Positions 52,024 through 60,563 are shown, counted from the stretch's first letter. The stretch: 64,000 nt of DNA from Pseudomonadota bacterium (GCA_023423655.1 JAFAFE010000002.1:1-64000), one strand, 5' to 3'. Translations and numbers: made by a program. Notes: a model not told the origin generated them from the letters alone.

Positions 52024-52710
52024 ATGGTGTTTGGCCTGATCCGTAAGAAGCCCGAAAAACAGTCGCGTCTGGCGTTATTGCTGCGCGATTATCCGGCGGC
52101 GATCCCGCCGCATCTTGGTGAAACCACCCGCACCCTGATCGGTGCGGGGCCCCGTCTTACGCCCGAACAGGCGCTGGAAAATTTCAACTGGCATAATTCC
52201 GTGCGGAGTGAACGCTTGGCGATACTGGCGGGCTTGATGGCGCATATCGGGCTGGACCAAAAGGATGTTTTTGACGCTGCCCGGCGGCAATCTGTCTTGC
52301 AAGCGCGCGACCAATGGTTGGGGCAAGAACTTCCGCAGATCGGGAGCGATGCGACCCGTGACCGGCGCGCTTGGGAGGAAGAGCGCCCGGACGGTGATTA
52401 TATCATCTTCTCGCTGCTGCGCGACTTTGCCATGCTGGACGAAGAGATTATGCTACGCGCGGTTCCGGGCGCGATGATGGTTTTGGACACGGACAAACAT
52501 GACGCCGATATGGCGCATTATATGCGGCCCTGCATCGGCGGTCTGGTGGATCGCCTCTACCCCGACAATCGACTCATTCAGGATTTTGCCGGAAGCTGGT
52601 TCGGCTTTTATCAGGAAAATTCGGTGCCCCGCCTGTATGAGCCCGCGCCACGTGAACTTCCCGGCGGATATCTGGCGGAATTGATGGATCGCTATGTCGC
52701 GGCAGACTGA
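52024..52710 (+). CDS. Unknown protein, candidate immunity partner
   Basis: A 228-residue, mostly helical soluble protein without recognisable family. It follows the putative nuclease by 9 bp and the two surely share a transcript. Sequence features include LALLLRDYPAAIPPHLGETTRTL, WEEERPDGDYIIFSLLRDFAMLDEE and a C-terminal YLAELMDRYVAAD. A gene of this size immediately downstream of a toxin-like gene is commonly its immunity protein, which is the only reason for the call. Chaperone or adaptor functions are alternatives. Confidence 0.55.
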   Translation: MVFGLIRKKPEKQSRLALLLRDYPAAIPPHLGETTRTLIGAGPRLTPEQALENFNWHNSVRSERLAILAGLMAHIGLDQKDVFDAARRQSVLQARDQWLGQELPQIGSDATRDRRAWEEERPDGDYIIFSLLRDFAMLDEEIMLRAVPGAMMVLDTDKHDADMAHYMRPCIGGLVDRLYPDNRLIQDFAGSWFGFYQENSVPRLYEPAPRELPGGYLAELMDRYVAAD

Positions 52711-53055
52711 CTTTCTCGGGATTCATTGAACGGGCTTTGGGTTGATTGAACGGGCGGATTCCCTGCCATGGGCATCGTGCAACACCGTAAATGCAAGATA
52801 AGCCTGTCCTACAGATGCGCCATATTACAGGCTCAGCGGATGAGCCACCACCTAATTCCGTCATTGCGAGCGCCGCAAGGCGCGCGGCAATCCAGAGTCA
52901 AATCAAGCAACACTGGATTGCCGCGTCGGCTTCGCCTCCTCGCAATGACGATGAGGGGGTGGGCGCAGCAATCCAAATGAGGCCAATCACCCCATGCCTA
53001 TAGCCCGTTTTCAACCGAGCTATCACACGACCGTCCCGCCCCGCACAGACGCTTC
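52711..53055. other. Intergenic region with a dispersed palindrome, no gene seen
   Basis: This and the adjacent 122-bp element fill the gap between the effector pair and convergent mgtE. It contains the 92-bp palindrome at 52859-52950 and a twice-repeated ATTGAACGGGC near 52724-52754. Short open frames have no support. Confidence 0.6.
52859..52950. repeat. GTCATTGCGAG-type dispersed palindrome
   Basis: A 92-bp inverted repeat. The outer arms CGTCATTGCGAG/CTCGCAATGACG are perfect and the inner arms GGCAATCCAG/CTGGATTGCC are also perfect. This sequence class is widespread as an intergenic repeat in many proteobacteria. One copy seen in this window. Confidence 0.85.
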
Positions 53056-53177
53056 ATACCATATATGGTGGTCAGAAAATTCGCCGATTTGCCTGAACTT
53101 TGCGAAGCTAAGGGGGTGTTTTTGGCAGTTTTGCGGGCTTTTATCGCAATGTCTGTTTGCGCCACAATATATGGTAT
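53056..53177. mobile_element. MITE-like 122-bp element, copy 2
   Basis: Ends ATACCATATATGGTGG and (reverse complement of the right end) ATACCATATATTGTGG, 16 bp with one mismatch. The interior core 53086-53128 matches copy 1 at 38 of 43 positions. It ends 20 bp from the mgtE stop. It could act as a hairpin terminator for mgtE as well as a relic of transposition. Confidence 0.65.
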
Positions 53178-53197
53178 CGGGGCGCTTGCCTGCGCGG

Positions 53198-54667
53198 TTA
53201 CAGCGTGACCAATCCGCTCGCGACCGCAAGGCCCAAAAAGGCGAGGAAGCCCATGCTGTCGGTGATCATCGTCACGAAAATGCTGCTCGACACCGCCGGA
53301 TCCTGATCGAGCCGGTCGAGCAGCACCGGGATAATCACGCCCGACAATCCGGCCATCATGATATTCGTGAGGATCGCCACCGCGATCACGCCGCCCAGCA
53401 TCGGGTTTTGGAACCACAACCAGGCACCGACCCCGGCCAGCAAGGCAATGGTCGAACCCATAGCGAGCGCCACGCGCATTTCGCGCATCACCGCGCGCAA
53501 ACTGTTCGATTCGGTCAACTGGTTGGTGGCGAGCGCGCGCACCGTGACCGCCAGCGTTTGCGTGCCTGCATTACCGCCAATCGAGGCGACAATCGGCATC
53601 AAGACCGCCAGCGCGACCATATGTTCAATGGCCCCGCCGAACAGCGAGATGATCGACGATGCAATGAGCGCGGTCCCCAGATTGGCAATGAGCCAACGCA
53701 CGCGGCTTTTATAGCTTTCAAAGACCGGCTCGTTAATATCGCCTTCGCCTGCACCCGACAGGCGCAAAATATCTTCGCTCGCCTCTTCCTGGATGATGTG
53801 GACGACGTCATCGACCGTAATCATCCCCACGAGGCGGCCCGATCCGTCGATAACCGCAGCGGAAATCAGCGCATATTTCTGGAACCGCAGCGCCACTTCT
53901 TCCTGATCCATATCGACCGGAATAAGCGTTTGTTCGCGCTTCATTACGTCCGAAATCGCAATATTGCGGGGCGTACGCAAAATCCAGCTAAGCTGGCAGA
54001 AACCGACCGGACGGTGCATCGGGTCGACCACATAAATTTCCCAGAAATCTGTGGTCATATCGCCATCTTCGCGCAGCCGGTCGATGACCTGACCGACCGT
54101 GGCATGTTCGGGCACCGCGATAAGGTCGCGCTGCATGATACGGCCCGCACTGTCTTCGGGATAGGACAGCGCATCTTCGATCGCGATACGGTCTTCAGGC
54201 GCAAGTTCGGCAAGGACGGCCTGCTGGTCATCCTCGTCCATTTCCTCGATGATCGCGACGGCATCGTCGGTATCAAGCTCGCTCGCCAGTTCCGCAACCT
54301 GCGCTGCGGGCATATGTTCGAGAACATCCTCGCGGACATAATCATTCATTTCCGCCAGCACTTCGGCGGAAACAAGATCGCCCAACGCTACCGCAAGTTC
54401 GGTGCGCTCCTCTTCGGACACCAGTTCGAAGAGGTCGGCAATGTCGGCGTCATGCAGCGGGCGGACAAGATCGCGCGCGGCTTCATCATCACCCGCTTCG
54501 ACACGGGCGAGGACTTTGCGGACGAATTTCGGCTTCAGCCGGTCATCATCGTCGAAATTGCTTTCGGGGGGGCTGGCGTCGTGGGTGCGGTCGAGCGTCG
54601 CCGTGTCGGCGTCGCCCTGACGGTTCAGCGGGTCATGCGGCTGCAGGTCGGGACGGTCTGGCTGCAT
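53198..54667 (-). CDS. mgtE: Magnesium transporter MgtE
   Basis: A magnesium-gated channel/transporter of 489 residues. The N-terminal superhelical MgtE-N domain has tandem repeats (LHDADIADLFELVSEEER ... ELDTDDAVAIIEEMDEDDQ), the middle part two CBS domains (VPEHATVGQVIDRLREDG and SAAVIDGSGRLVGMITVDDV), and the C-terminus five transmembrane helices with LMPIVASIGGNAGTQTL, the pore signature. ATG 54667 has GGAAGGAG upstream; the open frame continues to 54781 without conservation. It is divergent from the peptidyl-prolyl isomerase gene. Confidence 0.95.
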   Translation of the reverse strand: MQPDRPDLQPHDPLNRQGDADTATLDRTHDASPPESNFDDDDRLKPKFVRKVLARVEAGDDEAARDLVRPLHDADIADLFELVSEEERTELAVALGDLVSAEVLAEMNDYVREDVLEHMPAAQVAELASELDTDDAVAIIEEMDEDDQQAVLAELAPEDRIAIEDALSYPEDSAGRIMQRDLIAVPEHATVGQVIDRLREDGDMTTDFWEIYVVDPMHRPVGFCQLSWILRTPRNIAISDVMKREQTLIPVDMDQEEVALRFQKYALISAAVIDGSGRLVGMITVDDVVHIIQEEASEDILRLSGAGEGDINEPVFESYKSRVRWLIANLGTALIASSIISLFGGAIEHMVALAVLMPIVASIGGNAGTQTLAVTVRALATNQLTESNSLRAVMREMRVALAMGSTIALLAGVGAWLWFQNPMLGGVIAVAILTNIMMAGLSGVIIPVLLDRLDQDPAVSSSIFVTMITDSMGFLAFLGLAVASGLVTL

Positions 54668-54879
54668 CGACTGTCTCCTTCCTGGGGCATGGTGGTAATC
54701 CTTTTCGCTTTCACGCTCGGTTGCGTTGCGCATCATTGCATATCGGAAGCGTGCCCTAAGCGGGTGACAGGCGAAAGGCAACTATTTTGGTAGCAGGGGG
54801 GTGGCGCATGGCGGATGAGCCCCTATGTAGCGGGCAAGCTTATGCCGCATCATTTCTACTTCGGAATAAAGGATATAAA

Positions 54880-55332
54880 ATGACCGACCAGACCCTGACC
54901 CTGTCGCTGTCGACCGGCGATGTTGTGATTAAACTGCGTCCCGACCTTGCCCCCGGCCATGTCGAGCGCATCACCCAGCTCGCCAAGGAAGGCTTTTACG
55001 ACGATGTTGTGTTCCACCGCGTCATTGACGGCTTCATGGCGCAAGGCGGTGATCCGACCGGCACCGGCATGAGCGGCTCCAAGCTTCCCGACCTCAAGCA
55101 GGAATTCAACGCCGAACCGCATGTGCGCGGCACTTGCTCGATGGCGCGCGCGATGAACCCCGACAGCGCCAACAGCCAGTTTTTCATCTGCTTTGACGAT
55201 GCCCGCTTCCTCGACAACCAATATACGGTGTGGGGCAATGTGATTTCGGGCATGGAGGCGGTTGACGCGCTCCCCAAGGGCGAGCCGCCCGCCAATCCGG
55301 GTAAAATTTTGAAAGCTAGCGTCAGCGAATAA
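54880..55332 (+). CDS. Cyclophilin-type peptidyl-prolyl isomerase
   Basis: A 150-residue single-domain cyclophilin without signal peptide, so cytoplasmic, catalysing proline cis/trans isomerisation. Signatures: DDVVFHRVIDGFMAQGGDPTGTG, whose arginine is catalytic, MARAMNPDSANSQFFICF and YTVWGNVISGMEAVD. ATG 54880 with AAAGGATATAAA upstream is well supported; the frame before it is not. Resembles PpiB. A terminator follows 67 bp downstream. Confidence 0.92.
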   Translation: MTDQTLTLSLSTGDVVIKLRPDLAPGHVERITQLAKEGFYDDVVFHRVIDGFMAQGGDPTGTGMSGSKLPDLKQEFNAEPHVRGTCSMARAMNPDSANSQFFICFDDARFLDNQYTVWGNVISGMEAVDALPKGEPPANPGKILKASVSE

Positions 55333-55399
55333 TTGCTTTCGCGCATTTGTTAAGCTTACAGCAAGGCGGGGCCGCTACATGCGGCCTCACTCTGCAAAT

Positions 55400-55456
55400 A
55401 ACCGCCGCTGTTGATGGTTTCTTTTTGGAAATTTATCAGGAGCGGCGGTTTTTTAT
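55400..55456 (+). terminator. Intrinsic terminator after the cyclophilin gene
   Basis: A 10-bp perfect stem AACCGCCGCT/AGCGGCGGTT closes a 31-nt loop that can itself fold (GTTTC/GAAAT), followed by TTTTTT. A second small hairpin (GGCCGC-TACAT-GCGGCC) lies just upstream, near 55369. Confidence 0.7.
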
Positions 55457-55496
55457 TGGCGCAACGGGCAGGGCCTAAGCGCACCTAATATATGCG

Positions 55497-56375
55497 TCAC
55501 ACACTTTCACTGACCAGCCAGTCATGAAAGGTTTTCACCGCCGGATTTTTAAGCGCCCGCGGCCTGCAGATGAAATAATAGCTATACGGGCTTTCGACCT
55601 CGAAATCGAACAGGCGGACAAGGCGCGGGTCGTGCGAATCGGTTAAATGATGCCCCAGCATGAAGGCGACCCCGACCCCTTGGGCAGCCGCCTCAAGCAT
55701 CAGCGGACCGGAATCGAATTCGTCAATGCTTTGCGGTTCAAGATAGGGCTGTCCTATCGCTTTGCGCCATTCGTAAAAAGTGTCGGGCATTTCGCTGTGG
55801 ATCAGCACCGACATCCGGCCAAGCTGTTCGGGCGCGGTGATGCGGTCCGGCCCTTCCGCATATTTTTTGGCCGCAATGGGAAAGACAAAATCCTGGTCGA
55901 GCTTGATCGAATAGACCGCCGGGTCAATATCGCGGGCAAGGGTGATGGCCGCATCAACTCCTTCGCCCAGCCGTGCCTCGCCATTGCCCAATGTTTCGAC
56001 ATCAATATGGAGATTGGGATGTTTGGCGCGCAAACCGGGGAGGTGGGGGAATAATCGCTGGCTGGCAAAGAGCGGCAGGACGTTGAGCCGTAACCGCAAA
56101 TTTTCCTGCCCGCCAATCACGCTGTCAATCGCAGCATGGACCTCGTCGAGCGCCGGCCCCAACCGCGCGAGCAGGGCTTTGCCGGTTTCGGTGAGTTTGA
56201 GCGATTGATGGTGCCGGTCGAACAGCGAATGGCCGATAGCTTGCTCCAGCCCTTGTACCCGTCGCGACAAAGCGGGCATCGACAGATTCAGTTCGGCAGC
56301 GGCGGCTTTGACCGACCCCAGTCGCGCAACCTGAATAAATGCTTCAAGCCCTGTGAGGGGCGGGAGCCGTCTCAT
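55497..56375 (-). CDS. LysR-family transcriptional regulator
   Basis: A 292-residue LysR regulator with an N-terminal winged helix (PPLTGLEAFIQVARLGSVKAAAAELNLSMPALSRRVQGLEQAIG) and a periplasmic-binding-like effector domain (LRLRLNVLPLFASQRLFPHLPGL onward). It resembles the GcvA group, but the regulon is unknown since the neighbouring genes give no pathway. It starts divergently from the small RNA/cdc48 region, 464 bp before the cdc48 ATG. Confidence 0.9.
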   Translation of the reverse strand: MRRLPPLTGLEAFIQVARLGSVKAAAAELNLSMPALSRRVQGLEQAIGHSLFDRHHQSLKLTETGKALLARLGPALDEVHAAIDSVIGGQENLRLRLNVLPLFASQRLFPHLPGLRAKHPNLHIDVETLGNGEARLGEGVDAAITLARDIDPAVYSIKLDQDFVFPIAAKKYAEGPDRITAPEQLGRMSVLIHSEMPDTFYEWRKAIGQPYLEPQSIDEFDSGPLMLEAAAQGVGVAFMLGHHLTDSHDPRLVRLFDFEVESPYSYYFICRPRALKNPAVKTFHDWLVSESV

Positions 56376-56543
56376 CCATCTCTACCTTTTTACTTTATTT
56401 GCAAATTTTGCATGAGCGCGTTGCAAATAACGGGTTCTTGTGCGGGTGCAAACAGGAAGTGAATGACCGTTTCCTGCCATCTTTCGTGTAATGCGTATAG
56501 GTTGTAATTGCAAAAACTGCAATCGCGATTTTGTTCTTCGCAC
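56376..56543. other. AT-richer intergenic region between LysR and the candidate small RNA
   Basis: Part of the 464-bp gap between the LysR and cdc48 starts. No coding signal; it is less GC-rich than its surroundings and includes short repeats of TTGCAAATA and TTGCAA (around 56398-56426 and 56506-56515), perhaps regulator binding sites. Promoters of the LysR gene should be here. Confidence 0.4.
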
Positions 56544-56572
56544 TTGCACAATAACCGAGTCTCGACCATATG
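56544..56572 (+). promoter_or_regulatory. Candidate promoter of the small RNA
   Basis: TTGCAC and CATATG with exactly 17 nt between, placed so that transcription would start near 56579. The -10 box is a poor match to TATAAT. Confidence 0.4.
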
Positions 56573-56578
56573 GGACGG

Positions 56579-56642
56579 GCCTTTCAGGCATCCTCTCCTA
56601 TAAAACTTTCAACGGGTCGCTCTTCGGAGCGGCCCTTTTTTT
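56579..56642 (+). ncRNA. Candidate small RNA with UUCG-capped terminator
   Basis: About 64 nt. A short 5' hairpin (GCC-TTTCA-GGC) is followed by an unpaired ATCCTCTCCTATAAAA segment, then a terminator with 9-bp stem GGGTCGCTC/GAGCGGCCC capped by a TTCG tetraloop (56614-56635) and seven or more T. No plus-strand gene precedes it, since the LysR gene runs away, so the terminator implies an independent transcript or a cdc48 leader attenuator. CCTCTCCT could pair with ribosome binding sites. Start is inferred from the candidate promoter. Confidence 0.5.
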
Positions 56643-56839
56643 GTCTGTTCAAGGCGCGGTGCAAATCGTGTTGTGCGCGATGTTTGCGATTTTCCGTTCC
56701 TAATATCGCCCATAATATCGTCTTTGTTTCGGGCCTTTTTTCCGCTTCGCTCGTTATCTCTCTCGAAACAGGGGGGCGGGCACCCTATGTTGCCTTTCAG
56801 CAACTCGAAAAAATAGCCACAAAAGATGGAACGGAGCGA

Positions 56840-59173
56840 ATGGCCGATAGCGAAAATGAAAAGCCGGTAGCGGGCGGAGAAAAAATCCAGGTGGCCAATG
56901 CGCGCCCCGAAGATAGCGGACGCGGCCTTGCCCGCTTACCCCGCGCCTTCATGCAGAAATTAGGGCTGGTTGAAGGCGACCTTATCGAAATAGTGGGGAA
57001 GCGCACCACCGCCAGTCGCGCGGTTATGCCTTATACCGAAGATGAAGGCATTGATGTAATGCGCCTCGACGGCCTCCAGCGCGCCAATGCGGGCGTGGGT
57101 TCAGGCGATTATGTCGTCGTGCGCAAGGCCGAATCCAAAGCGGCGCAGCGGGTCGTGTTCGCCCCCGCCCAGCAAAATCTGGTGTTGCAAGGGTCGGGCG
57201 AGGCATTGAAGCGCACCTTTATCGGGCGCCCGATCATGGCCGGTGATGTGGTCGCCACCCACGGGCAACAGCGCGTCGATCAGGGCAATATGCCCCCCGA
57301 ACTACGCCAGATGCTTGCTGCGCCGACCTTTGCCTTGCAGGAAATCCGGCTCGTCGTCGTCTCGAGCTTGCCCAAGGGCATCGTCCATATCGACGCCGAT
57401 ACCGAGGTTGAACTGCGCTCCGAATATGAAGAGCCGTCGACCGCACGCCGAGCCGATGTGACCTATGATGATCTGGGCGGTATGGCCGAAGCCATCGACC
57501 AGCTTCGCGAAATGGTCGAGCTTCCGCTGCGCTATCCCGAACTGTTCACCCGCTTGGGCGTTGACCCGCCGCGCGGCGTATTGCTGCACGGATCGCCCGG
57601 CACCGGCAAGACACGGCTTGCCCGCGCGGTCGCCAATGAAAGCGATGCGGAATTTTTCCTTATCAACGGGCCTGAAATTTTCGGGTCGGCCTATGGCGAA
57701 TCCGAAAAGAAATTGCGCGATGTGTTTGAACAGGCACAAAAATCCGCGCCATCGATCATCTTCATTGACGAAATCGATTCGATCGCGCGCAAACGCGATC
57801 AGGTTCAGGGCGAAACCGAAAAGCGTATCGTGGCGCAACTCCTGACCCTCATGGACGGGATGGAGGCACGCGCCAATGTCGTTGTCATTGCCGCCACCAA
57901 CCGTCCCGAAGCGATAGACGAGGCGCTGCGCCGTCCCGGCCGCTTCGACCGCGAAATCGTGGTCGGCGTGCCGGACGAGCGCGGGCGCAAGGAGATTTTG
58001 GGCATCCATACCCGCGGTATGCCGCTCGCTGATGATGTGGATTTGGGCGAGCTTGCCCGCACCACTTATGGCTTTGTCGGCGCCGATCTTGCTGCCCTTG
58101 CGCGTGAGGCCGCCATCGAGGCGGTGCGTCGCATCATGCCCAAGTTGGATCTGGAAGAACGCAGCATCCCGCCCGAAGTTCTGGAAGATGTGCGCGTCAC
58201 CCGCGATGATTTCCTGAACGCCGCCAAACGCGTCCAGCCTTCGGCCATGCGCGAGGTGATGGTGCAGGCCCCGGACGTCAAATGGTCGGATCTTGGCGGA
58301 CTGGACGATGCCATCCGCAAGCTTAAAGACGGGGTGGAATTGCCGCTCAAGGATCCCGGCGCGTTCCGCCGCCTCGGCATCCGTCCGGCGAAGGGATTTT
58401 TGCTCTATGGACCGCCCGGCACCGGCAAGACCTTGCTCGCCAAAGCGGTCGCGCGCGAATCGGAGGCCAATTTCATGGCGACCAAATCGAGCGATCTCCT
58501 GTCCAAATGGTATGGCGAGAGCGAGCAACAGATCAGCAAATTATTTGCCCGCGCGCGGCAGGTTGCGCCTTGCGTCATCTTCATTGACGAACTGGACGCG
58601 CTGGTGCCCGCCCGCAAATCGGGCGGTAATGAACCGGCTGTGACCGATCGTGTGGTCAACACTCTGCTTGCCGAAATGGATGGGCTGGAAGAGTTGAATT
58701 CGGTGGTCGTGATCGGCGCGACCAACCGGCCCAACCTGATTGATCCCGCACTGCTGCGTCCGGGCCGCTTAGACGAGCTTATCTATGTGCCGGTGCCCGA
58801 CGAGAAAGGGCGGCGCATCATTTTGGGTATCCATACCAAGAAGATGCCGCTCGACAAGGATGTGGACCTTGACGCGCTGGCCGCGCGCACCCCGCGCTTT
58901 ACCGGGGCGGATCTGGAAGATCTGGTCCGGCGCGCAGGGATGGTGGCGTTGCGAAAATCCTTGAAATCCAAAAAGGTGACGATGGAGGATTTTGAAGAGG
59001 CGCTCAAAGAAACCCGCGCATCGGTCACGCCCGAAATGGAGAAGGAATATGAAGCCATTGCGGGCCAGATCAAACAAAATGCGCTGCGGCTCGACCCCAT
59101 CGGCTTCGTCGCACCGGGCCAGTTGAAACCGGTGCGCGAGGAAAAACATCCCGCAGATGATGTAAGTTCTTAA
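56840..59173 (+). CDS. CDC48/VAT-like double AAA+ ATPase
   Basis: A 777-residue protein with the layout of archaeal VAT and eukaryotic Cdc48/p97, which unfold proteins or pull them out of complexes. An N-terminal double-psi-barrel/CDC48-N region (IQVANARPEDSGRGLARLPRAFMQKLGLVEGD) precedes two AAA modules. D1 has Walker A GSPGTGKT (about 248-255, Ser in place of Pro) and IIFIDEIDSI; D2 has GPPGTGKT (about 522-529) and VIFIDELDAL. Both have arginine-finger RRPGRFDR/LRPGRLDE segments. ATG 56840 is preferred; the open frame extends back to 56570 through the terminator region. Confidence 0.93.
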   Translation: MADSENEKPVAGGEKIQVANARPEDSGRGLARLPRAFMQKLGLVEGDLIEIVGKRTTASRAVMPYTEDEGIDVMRLDGLQRANAGVGSGDYVVVRKAESKAAQRVVFAPAQQNLVLQGSGEALKRTFIGRPIMAGDVVATHGQQRVDQGNMPPELRQMLAAPTFALQEIRLVVVSSLPKGIVHIDADTEVELRSEYEEPSTARRADVTYDDLGGMAEAIDQLREMVELPLRYPELFTRLGVDPPRGVLLHGSPGTGKTRLARAVANESDAEFFLINGPEIFGSAYGESEKKLRDVFEQAQKSAPSIIFIDEIDSIARKRDQVQGETEKRIVAQLLTLMDGMEARANVVVIAATNRPEAIDEALRRPGRFDREIVVGVPDERGRKEILGIHTRGMPLADDVDLGELARTTYGFVGADLAALAREAAIEAVRRIMPKLDLEERSIPPEVLEDVRVTRDDFLNAAKRVQPSAMREVMVQAPDVKWSDLGGLDDAIRKLKDGVELPLKDPGAFRRLGIRPAKGFLLYGPPGTGKTLLAKAVARESEANFMATKSSDLLSKWYGESEQQISKLFARARQVAPCVIFIDELDALVPARKSGGNEPAVTDRVVNTLLAEMDGLEELNSVVVIGATNRPNLIDPALLRPGRLDELIYVPVPDEKGRRIILGIHTKKMPLDKDVDLDALAARTPRFTGADLEDLVRRAGMVALRKSLKSKKVTMEDFEEALKETRASVTPEMEKEYEAIAGQIKQNALRLDPIGFVAPGQLKPVREEKHPADDVSS

Positions 59174-59185
59174 AGCTAATAATCT

Positions 59186-59219
59186 CCCCTCCCGCTTGCG
59201 GGATGGGTAGGGGGTGGGT
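59186..59219. repeat. Half copy of the palindromic element after cdc48
   Basis: The left hairpin of the uvrA/valS element (CCCCTCCCG-CTTG-CGGGATGGG) and the start of its inner arm (TAGGGGGTGGG) lie 12 bp after the cdc48 stop; the right half is missing. It also sits 6 bp from the convergent MFS gene. Confidence 0.75.
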
Positions 59220-59225
59220 AAGCCT

Positions 59226-60563
59226 TTATCGCGCCTTTAGCGACATCCAGCCCCATATGGCCATGATGAGGCTGAGCGCGGTAACGCCGCCGAACAGCCA
59301 CCAAGCATGGAGCGAATAAATCCACACGCCGATGGCTGGGGCGACAATATAGGCCGCCCCGTTAATCGAGGCGACCATGCCCGCCACCGCGCCTTGCTGG
59401 TCGCGCCCCACGGCTAGCGATGCGCCCGCCGTAAATCCCGGGCGGAACAGGCCAAAGCCGAGCGACGCGACGGCATAGCCGATCATGATGCTGTGGAGTG
59501 TCGTCGCGCTCCCGACCATTACCGTGCCGAGGCCACCCAACAGGCCGCCCCATATCACATTGGCGCGCGCGCTGGGGTTGAGCATCGGAATGATGCCCCA
59601 CTGCGACAATAGAGTCGCACCCGCGCCCGACATCATGATGATGCCCAGCGCCTGCGCGGCTTCGGCGGGTTGCTGGCGCATATGCAGCCGGTCGAGGACG
59701 AAGAAGCCGATAACCCCGATCAGCACCGCCTGCGCATGGCCGCCAATAAGGCCTGCAACCAGCCAAGGGCGGATGCGGCGGTCGCTCCAAGCAAGGTCGG
59801 TTTCGCTTTGGTCGGGTGCTGTAAGTTCTGCATCCTCCAGCGCATCGTCCTCGCTGTCAGCAGCGGGCGTCGCATTGGCGCTCCCGCCGCCCGGATAGGT
59901 CGCCACCACTCCGCGCGCTTCAAAACGCGGGGCGTCATCCGGCAAAATGATACGCAGCCCGATCAGCACCATGATCCCGATGACCGCAAAGCTGAGCAAT
60001 GGCCCCGACAAGCCCACCACCGGAAAGATAAGATAAGGCGCAATCGCCGGGCCAATCACCGTGCCGAGGCCGAAGGAGGAGGATAAAAGCGCCATCGCTT
60101 TGCTGCGGTCATCGGCTTCGGTGCGTGCGGCGACATAGGCTTGGACGGCAGGCGGGGCCGCCGAACCAAACCCGCCATAAAGGCTGCGGAACAATGCAAA
60201 CAGGATGAAGGTCAGCCCTGCGCCCATCCACCCGTGCAAACCACCGAACAGCGCCGCGCCGCACAGGCCCATCGAGGCAGAAAAACCGATAAGGCCAAGC
60301 GCCATCAGCATCCGCCGCCCGCGCCGGTCCGACATGCGCGCCCAATAAGGTGCGGTCAAAACCCATAATAAGGCCGACCAGCTAAACGCCATCGCCACCC
60401 ATACGTCCGGCACTTTGAGCGCAGCTCCGATCGAGGGAAGGATGGATTGCATTGCGGTATTGCCCGCCGCTGCCACCATCATCACCAGAAACAGGATAAC
60501 CATACGGTCCCTGCGGATCGACGACGGGCCTAAGGACGGACGGGCGCGGGGCGGTTTACCCAT
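59226..60563 (-). CDS. MFS transporter
   Basis: A 445-residue major-facilitator transporter with about 12 helices. The loop-2/3 signature WARMSDRRGRRMLMALGLIGF (the family's RxGRR motif) is clear. A central acidic loop (about residues 210-240: SEDDALEDAELTAPDQSETD) joins the two halves. Sequence style suggests a drug or small-molecule exporter, but the substrate is unknown. ATG 60563 overlaps the stop of the monooxygenase gene, so translation is probably coupled. Confidence 0.88.
   Translation of the reverse strand: MGKPPRARPSLGPSSIRRDRMVILFLVMMVAAAGNTAMQSILPSIGAALKVPDVWVAMAFSWSALLWVLTAPYWARMSDRRGRRMLMALGLIGFSASMGLCGAALFGGLHGWMGAGLTFILFALFRSLYGGFGSAAPPAVQAYVAARTEADDRSKAMALLSSSFGLGTVIGPAIAPYLIFPVVGLSGPLLSFAVIGIMVLIGLRIILPDDAPRFEARGVVATYPGGGSANATPAADSEDDALEDAELTAPDQSETDLAWSDRRIRPWLVAGLIGGHAQAVLIGVIGFFVLDRLHMRQQPAEAAQALGIIMMSGAGATLLSQWGIIPMLNPSARANVIWGGLLGGLGTVMVGSATTLHSIMIGYAVASLGFGLFRPGFTAGASLAVGRDQQGAVAGMVASINGAAYIVAPAIGVWIYSLHAWWLFGGVTALSLIMAIWGWMSLKAR

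Noticed and set aside
52994..54793. A 599-codon open frame on the plus strand
   Set aside because: Antisense to mgtE and runs through the 122-bp repeat; no ribosome binding site or domain.
57302..58528. A 408-codon open frame on the minus strand
   Set aside because: Antisense to the CDC48-type ATPase, whose AAA motifs are complete.
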